From NCBI RefSeq assembly GCF_003311645.1, contig NZ_QEST01000137.1, positions 1 to 64,000 of the forward strand: a stretch of DNA of 64,000 bases, in the 5' to 3' direction. The notes beneath the pieces are model-generated. The model had not been told where the DNA came from. It was given only the letters and a program-made list of their open reading frames with translations, and made no database searches. This DNA comes from Streptomyces sp. PT12. Its GTDB lineage: Bacteria; Actinomycetota; Actinomycetes; Streptomycetales; Streptomycetaceae. Each line of letters opens with the position of its first letter. Positions within the stretch are counted from its first letter, which is position 1. Below are positions 59,481 through 64,000 of the stretch, in pieces. Position numbers and translations under genes: made by a program.

Positions 59481-61526
59481 TCAGCGGGTGGGTGGGGCGA
59501 GGTGCACGACGCGCACGGCGCCCGCGGGCACGGCCAGGTGGCCGGTGGCGCGGTCGCCGGTGATCAGCTCGGTGCCGGTGATCAGCTCGGTGCCGGTGGT
59601 AGCCAGGGGGATCCTGGCCTCGGCCGCGGTGTGGTTGATCGCGAAGAGATAGGTGTCGCCGTCCGCCCCGGCGCGCGCGACGACCTCGACGTCGCGCGGC
59701 AGGTCGTCGCGCGGCGCGAGCCCGGCGTCGGCGGTGGCGGCGGCCAGGACGGCGTCGAGGCCGTCGTGACCCAGGCGCGCCGAGACATACCAGGCGGTGC
59801 CTTCGCCCAGCGCGTGCCGGGTGACGGCAGGGTCGCCCGCGGCGGGCCCGTCGGCGTAGCGCCACACGGCCTCGGCGCCCCGGGTGACCACGGTCTCGGC
59901 CCAGATGTCGGCGGTGAGCGCGGGCCTGCCCGGCCCGGTGAGGGTGACGGTCTCTCCCGCGCGCAGCGGCTTGAACTCCTCGACGGTCAGGCCGAGTACG
60001 CCGCGCAGCGGCCCTGGGTGGGGGCCGGGGTGGACGGCGTCGTGGGCGTCGACGATGCCGGAGAAGCACGAGACGACGAGGGTGCCGCCGCCGTGGACGT
60101 AGCGCGTCAGGTTCTCGCCCGCGGCGGCGGTGGTGAGGTAGAGGGAGGGGACGACGAGCAGCGGGCGGTCGGCGAGGTCCCGGGCCTCCGGCTCGACGAA
60201 GTCCACGGTGAGGTGACGGTCGTAGAGGGCGCGGTACCAGGACTCGGCGCGCTCCCTGGTGTCGAGGTCGTCGCTTGGCCGCCACTCGAGGGACTGCGCC
60301 CACCAGGACTGCCAGTCCCACACGACGGCGGCGTCCGCGGCCGTGCGGCTGCCCAGGATCGGGGTCAACGCGCCCAGGTCCGCGCCGAGTTGGACGACCT
60401 CGCGCCAGATCCTGCTGTCGGTGCCCGCGTGCGGGACCATCGCCGAGTGGAACTTCTCCGCGCCCGCCCGTGAGGCGCGCCACTGGAAGAACATCGCGCC
60501 CTCCGAGCCGCGGGCGACATGCGCGAGGCTGTTGCGGGCCATCTCGCCCGGGCGCTTGGCGATGCCGCGCGGCTGCCAGTTGACGGCGCTCGTGGAGTGC
60601 TCCAGCAGCAGCCAGGGGCGGCCGCCCGCGACGGAGCGGGTCAGGTCGGCGGCCATGGCGAGGTTGACATGGTTGCGGTCCTCCTCGGCCACCAGGTAGT
60701 GGTCGTTGGTGACCAGGTCGACCTCGCGGCCCCAGGCCCAGTAGTCGATGGAGTCGCACTGGGTGGGCGACACCATGAAGTTGGTGGTCACCGGGACCCC
60801 GGGGGACAGCTCGTGCAGCAGGTCGCGCTCGCGGCGGAAGTTGGCGAGGGCCGCGTCGTTGGCGAAACGGGCGTGGTCGAGGCGCTGGGCGGGGTTGCCC
60901 ACGGTGGGGGTGAGCCTGGGCGGCTCGACCTCGGCGAAGTCCCCGTAGCGCTGCCCCCAGAACTCGGTGCCCCAGGCGGAGTTCAGCGCCTCGACCGTGC
61001 CGTAGCGGTCGGCGAGCCAGCGGCGGAAGTGCTCGGCCGACGTCGGGCAGTAGCAGGCGAGGACGGGCACGCCGTACTCGTTGTGCACATGCCATAGGGC
61101 GAGCGCGGGGTGGTCGCCGTAGCGCTCGCCCAGGGCGCGGGTGATCCGGGCGGCGGCCTCGTGGTAGGCGGGCGAGCTGTGGCAGATCGCGCCGCGTGAG
61201 CCGAACGCGTAGCGCGTGCCGTCCCGTTCGACCGGCAACGCCTCGGGGTGCGCGCGGTAGAACCAGGCGGGCGGCACGACCGTGGGGGTGCCGAGCGCGA
61301 CGCCGACGCCGCCCTCGTGCAGCAGGTCGATGACGCGGTCGAGCCAGCCGAAGTCGAAGCGGCCCTCGCTCGGTTCGAGCCTGGCCCAGGAGAAGATCCC
61401 CACGCTCACCAGGGTGACCCCGGCCTCGCGCATCAGCGCGACGTCATCGGGCCAGATCTCCTCGGGCCACTGCTCGGGGTTGTAGTCCCCGCCGAAGGCG
61501 AGCCGGTCGGGCCGGTCCATCCGCAT
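59481..61526 (-). CDS. GH42 beta-galactosidase
   Basis: 681 residues. RLAFGGDYNPEQWPEEIWPD at the N-terminus, acid/base Glu in LWHVHNEYGVPVLACYCPTS, nucleophile Glu in WLLLEHSTSAVNWQPRG; then the trimerisation and beta domains. No signal peptide, so it acts in the cytosol on imported galacto-oligosaccharides. GAAAGG eight bases before ATG 61526 fixes the start. Near the C-terminus an 18-base repeat encodes TGTELITGTELITG. Its promoter region holds a LacI-type operator. Confidence 0.95.
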   Translation of the reverse strand: MRMDRPDRLAFGGDYNPEQWPEEIWPDDVALMREAGVTLVSVGIFSWARLEPSEGRFDFGWLDRVIDLLHEGGVGVALGTPTVVPPAWFYRAHPEALPVERDGTRYAFGSRGAICHSSPAYHEAAARITRALGERYGDHPALALWHVHNEYGVPVLACYCPTSAEHFRRWLADRYGTVEALNSAWGTEFWGQRYGDFAEVEPPRLTPTVGNPAQRLDHARFANDAALANFRRERDLLHELSPGVPVTTNFMVSPTQCDSIDYWAWGREVDLVTNDHYLVAEEDRNHVNLAMAADLTRSVAGGRPWLLLEHSTSAVNWQPRGIAKRPGEMARNSLAHVARGSEGAMFFQWRASRAGAEKFHSAMVPHAGTDSRIWREVVQLGADLGALTPILGSRTAADAAVVWDWQSWWAQSLEWRPSDDLDTRERAESWYRALYDRHLTVDFVEPEARDLADRPLLVVPSLYLTTAAAGENLTRYVHGGGTLVVSCFSGIVDAHDAVHPGPHPGPLRGVLGLTVEEFKPLRAGETVTLTGPGRPALTADIWAETVVTRGAEAVWRYADGPAAGDPAVTRHALGEGTAWYVSARLGHDGLDAVLAAATADAGLAPRDDLPRDVEVVARAGADGDTYLFAINHTAAEARIPLATTGTELITGTELITGDRATGHLAVPAGAVRVVHLAPPTR

Positions 61527-61539
61527 CTGCTGAGCCTTT

Positions 61540-61555
61540 CTGTGAACGTGCACAG
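61540..61555. promoter_or_regulatory. LacI-type operator 1 of the galactan locus
   Basis: CTGTGAACGTGCACAG, a 16-base dyad with one mismatched pair, just before the GH42 gene and next to its -10 element. Nearly identical to operator 2, 69 bases away. Confidence 0.78.
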
Positions 61556-61558
61556 TCC

Positions 61559-61588
61559 ACATAACCGCACTGTCTCAACCATTGACAA
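61559..61588 (-). promoter_or_regulatory. Promoter of the GH42-GH53 operon
   Basis: On the minus strand TTGTCA (61588 to 61583) and TTATGT (61564 to 61559) are 18 bases apart. Operator 1 begins four bases downstream of the -10, where a repressor would block transcription. Confidence 0.6.
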
Positions 61589-61610
61589 GCCGTTGACGCG
61601 CTTCTCTACT
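61582..61610 (+). promoter_or_regulatory. Promoter of the galacto-oligosaccharide transporter operon
   Basis: TTGACA (61582-61587) and TCTACT (61605-61610) are separated by 17 bases. The -35 is consensus and overlaps that of the divergent promoter. Operator 2 overlaps the end of the -10. Confidence 0.72.
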
Positions 61611-61624
61611 GTGAACGCTCACAG
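61609..61624. promoter_or_regulatory. LacI-type operator 2 of the galactan locus
   Basis: CTGTGAACGCTCACAG, a 16-base dyad with one mismatched pair, covering the transcription start expected for the transporter operon. No LacI-family gene is in the window; the regulator may be encoded just beyond the right edge. Confidence 0.8.
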
Positions 61625-61651
61625 ATCCCGCCTGTCTCATCGGAGGCACCC

Positions 61652-62944
61652 ATGCATCAGCGCACCACCGTCGCGGCGCTCACGGCCGCCCTCACCACCG
61701 CCGCCCTCGCGGGCTGCGGCTCGTCCGACGACGGCGGCTCCGACGGGCCGGTCGACCTCACCTACTGGGCCTGGGCGCCCGGCATGGAGCAGGTGGTCGA
61801 GCTGTGGAACGAGGCCAATCCCGACATCCAGGTGACCGTCAAGGAGCAGGCGGCGGGCGACGACCTCGTCACCAGAACGATCACCGCGGCCCAGGCGGGC
61901 GAGGCCCCCGACCTCGTGCAGGCGGAGTACCAGGCGCTGCCCACCCTGGTGAGCAACGACGTGCTCGCCGACATCTCCGGCGAACTCGACGGTGCCGAGG
62001 AGCAGTTCGCGCCAGGGCTGTGGCAGCAGGTCACCCTGGGCACCGACGCCGTCTACGCCCTGCCGCAGGACTCGGGGCCGATGATGTTCTACTACCGCGA
62101 GGACCTGTTCGCCGAGTACGGCCTCGAAGTCCCCACCACCTGGGAGGAGTTCGCCGACACCGCGCGCGCCGTGCGGGACGCGGACCCCCAGGCGTACCTC
62201 ACCACGTTCTCCGCCAACGACGCGGGGCTGTTCGCCGGTCTCGCCCAGCAGGCGGGCGCCCAGTGGTGGACCGTGGAAGGCGAGAGGTGGCGCGTCGCCA
62301 TCGACGACGACGCCACCCGCCGCGTCGCCGAGTTCTGGGGCGGCCTCGTCGCCGAGGACGCCATCCTCAACGAGCCGATGTACACGCCCGCGTGGAACCA
62401 GGCGCTCAACACCGGCGAGCAGATCGCCTGGGTCAGCGCCGTCTGGGCCCCCGGCACCCTGTCCACCGCGGCGCCCGACACCGCGGGCTCATGGGCCATG
62501 GCGCCGCTGCCGCAGTGGGAGGAGGGCGGCAACGCCACGGGCAGCTGGGGAGGTTCGACCACAGCCGTCACCAACGACAGCCAACACCGCGAGGCCGCCG
62601 TGGAGTTCGCCGCCTGGCTCAACACCGACCCCGAGGCGCTTGCCGCCCTGGTCACCGAGGGCGGCATCTACCCCGCGGCCACCGCGGCCCAGACGGGCGA
62701 CGCGCTGGCCCAGCCGCCCGCGTTCTTCGAGAACCAGCCGGACTTCTACGCGCGCGCCGCCGAGATAGCCCAGGGCACCGCGCCCGCCGCCTGGGGACCG
62801 AACGTCAACGTCGCCTATGACGCGTTCAACGACGCCTTCGCCGCCGCCGCCGAGAGCCGGGGCGACTTCGCCGAGGCGCTGGCCACCGTGCACCGCGCCA
62901 CGGTGGACGACATGGAGTCCCACGGCTTCCAGGTCGCCGAGTGA
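61652..62944 (+). CDS. Sugar ABC transporter substrate-binding lipoprotein
   Basis: 430 residues. Lipobox LAGC at residue 22 after a short signal peptide; then PVDLTYWAWAPGMEQVVELW, YALPQDSGPMMFYYREDLFA, WAMAPLPQWEEGGNATGSWG, the family-1 sugar-binding pattern. Given the neighbours it most likely captures galacto-oligosaccharides released by the GH53 enzyme. SD CGGAGG upstream. Coupled to the permease by GTGA. Confidence 0.93.
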   Translation: MHQRTTVAALTAALTTAALAGCGSSDDGGSDGPVDLTYWAWAPGMEQVVELWNEANPDIQVTVKEQAAGDDLVTRTITAAQAGEAPDLVQAEYQALPTLVSNDVLADISGELDGAEEQFAPGLWQQVTLGTDAVYALPQDSGPMMFYYREDLFAEYGLEVPTTWEEFADTARAVRDADPQAYLTTFSANDAGLFAGLAQQAGAQWWTVEGERWRVAIDDDATRRVAEFWGGLVAEDAILNEPMYTPAWNQALNTGEQIAWVSAVWAPGTLSTAAPDTAGSWAMAPLPQWEEGGNATGSWGGSTTAVTNDSQHREAAVEFAAWLNTDPEALAALVTEGGIYPAATAAQTGDALAQPPAFFENQPDFYARAAEIAQGTAPAAWGPNVNVAYDAFNDAFAAAAESRGDFAEALATVHRATVDDMESHGFQVAE

Positions 62945-63885
62945 CCCGGCCCGTCAAGGGAGTTGCCGCGCGTGCCCCCCGGCGGGGGCCGCGGCGGGGC
63001 GCGCCCTACGCGTTCCTCGCCCCCGCCATCGTGCTGTTCCTGCTGTTCTTCGCACTGCCCATCGGCTATGCGATCCATCTGAGCCTGCGCACCGTCGAGG
63101 TCCAGGGCCTCGGCCTCGGCAGCGGCGCCCGCCAGGAGGTGTGGGCCGGGCTCGCCAACTACACCGACGCCATCGGCGACCCCGAACTCCTCGACGGCGC
63201 CCTGCGGGTGGCGGTCTACGGCCTCATCGTGGTGCCCGTCATGCTGGGCCTCGCGCTCGTGTTCGCGCTGCTGCTCGACGCCGAACGCGTCCGCGGGCGC
63301 CGCGCGGGCCGCCTGCTGATCTTCCTGCCCTACGCCATCCCCGGCGTCATCGCCGCGCTGCTGTGGGGCTTCCTCTACCTGCCGTCGGTCTCCCCGCTGC
63401 ACCGCGCCCTCGACGCGCTCGGCCTGCCCGAGCCCGACCTGCTCGGCGGCAACGCCCTCTATCTCGCGCTCGCCAACATCGCGGTGTGGGGCGGCACGGG
63501 GTTCAACATGATCGTCATCCACACGTCGCTGCGCGCCATCCCCGCCGAGCTGTACGAGGCCGCGCGCCTCGACGGCGCCTCCCCGCTCCAGATCGCGCTG
63601 CGCGTCAAGATCCCCCTGGTCACTCCGTCGCTCGTGCTCACGTTCTTCTTCTCGATCATCGCCACGCTCCAGGTCTTCAGCGAGCCCACCACGCTGCGCC
63701 CCCTGACCAACAGCGTCCCGACCACCTGGAGTCCGCTGATGAAGGTCTACCAGGACGCGTTCGGCACCGGCGACATCCACTCCGCCGCCGCCACCGCCGT
63801 CGTCATCGCCGTCGTCACCCTCGCCCTGTCGTTCGGCTTCCTGCGCGCCGCGGGCGCCCGCGCCCGCCAGGGGGAGGCCCGATGA
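62941..63885 (+). CDS. Sugar ABC transporter permease, MalF-like
   Basis: 314 residues from GTG overlapping the previous stop. Six membrane helices, first FLAPAIVLFLLFFALPIGYA; the EAA loop that contacts the ATPase reads YEAARLDGASPLQIALRVKI. Inner-membrane half of the oligosaccharide importer. No ATPase gene is in the locus; streptomycete sugar importers of this type use the shared MsiK ATPase encoded elsewhere. Confidence 0.94.
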   Translation: MTRPVKGVAARAPRRGPRRGAPYAFLAPAIVLFLLFFALPIGYAIHLSLRTVEVQGLGLGSGARQEVWAGLANYTDAIGDPELLDGALRVAVYGLIVVPVMLGLALVFALLLDAERVRGRRAGRLLIFLPYAIPGVIAALLWGFLYLPSVSPLHRALDALGLPEPDLLGGNALYLALANIAVWGGTGFNMIVIHTSLRAIPAELYEAARLDGASPLQIALRVKIPLVTPSLVLTFFFSIIATLQVFSEPTTLRPLTNSVPTTWSPLMKVYQDAFGTGDIHSAAATAVVIAVVTLALSFGFLRAAGARARQGEAR

Positions 63886-64000
63886 CATCCGCCCGCCTCG
63901 CCCCGCGCTCCCCACGGCGCGTCGCACTCCTGCCCACCGCCGCCCTGCTGCTGGGCGCGCTCTACTGCCTCGTCCCCGTCGTGTGGGTCGTGATGGCCGC
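63882..64000 (+). CDS. Sugar ABC transporter permease, MalG-like (cut by window edge)
   Basis: Only the first 39 codons are present: an Arg-rich start (SARLAPRSPRRVALLP) and the beginning of the first membrane helix (ALLLGALYCLVPVVWVVMA). Overlaps the upstream permease by ATGA, as expected for the second permease. Confidence 0.88.
   Translation, partial: MTSARLAPRSPRRVALLPTAALLLGALYCLVPVVWVVMA

Overview
The window looks like a core-chromosome segment of a Streptomyces or close relative. G+C is very high, third codon positions are almost always G or C, GTG/TTG starts are common, and it encodes chaplins, a GATC-binding nucleoid protein of the Gbn type, a WhiJ/Scr1-type regulator, an SCO1860-type sortase substrate and an ectABCD operon. 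From memory, the gene order (chpE - response regulator/kinase - serB - fabG/fabI - tyrS - moaA - enoyl-CoA hydratase - gbn - phosphate transporter - ectABCD) follows the S. coelicolor chpE-to-ect region. No database was available, so product names rest on motifs and remembered families.

Layout. 1-260: promoter and leader of an rRNA operon that reads out of the left edge on the minus strand. 0.2-6 kb: housekeeping genes (3-methyladenine-DNA glycosylase, barstar-like protein, PEBP, HNH nuclease, NfeD/SPFH pair, orphan ABC ATPase). 6-8.7 kb: two cysteine-free chaplins and a GAF sensor kinase/NarL regulator pair. 8.8-17.6 kb: FHA-ABC transporter, serB, SixA-type phosphatase, CynX/NimT transporter with divergent FadR-type regulator, and the fabG-fabI operon. 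17.9-27.3 kb: tldD/tldE, HxlR regulator, tyrosyl-tRNA synthetase, moaA, DEDDh exonuclease, SURF1. 27.4-30.6 kb: a five-gene Asp23/Gls24-AmaP envelope operon with a divergent partner. 30.6-43.8 kb: enoyl-CoA hydratase, gbn, ABC-F, several less characterised genes, a PhoP-box-controlled phosphate transporter, an LAETG-type surface protein, and a sigma/anti-sigma pair. 44.1-47.6 kb: ectABCD, followed by an OtrA/TetM-like GTPase.

49.8-58.3 kb is accessory: an AA10 LPMO behind a perfect CebR box, a small lipoprotein, a perfect 30-bp palindrome, a Scr1/DUF6879 module with looser codon use, a membrane-protein gene broken by several frameshifts, a Ser/Thr kinase with a PQQ beta-propeller, and abutting MarR and RidA remnants.

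58.3-64 kb: a galactan-utilisation locus (GH53 endo-galactanase and GH42 beta-galactosidase, divergent from a binding protein and two permeases, the second cut by the window edge). Two near-identical 16-bp LacI-type operators sit between the divergent halves. Together with the CebR-controlled LPMO this points to life on plant biomass, and ectABCD points to osmotic stress.

Nothing here is clearly a new defence or biosynthetic system. The best leads are the Asp23/AmaP operon, the two Cys-free chaplins, the type-2-like TyrRS at the tyrS locus, the apparent absence of the cobalamin block, and the galactan operators.
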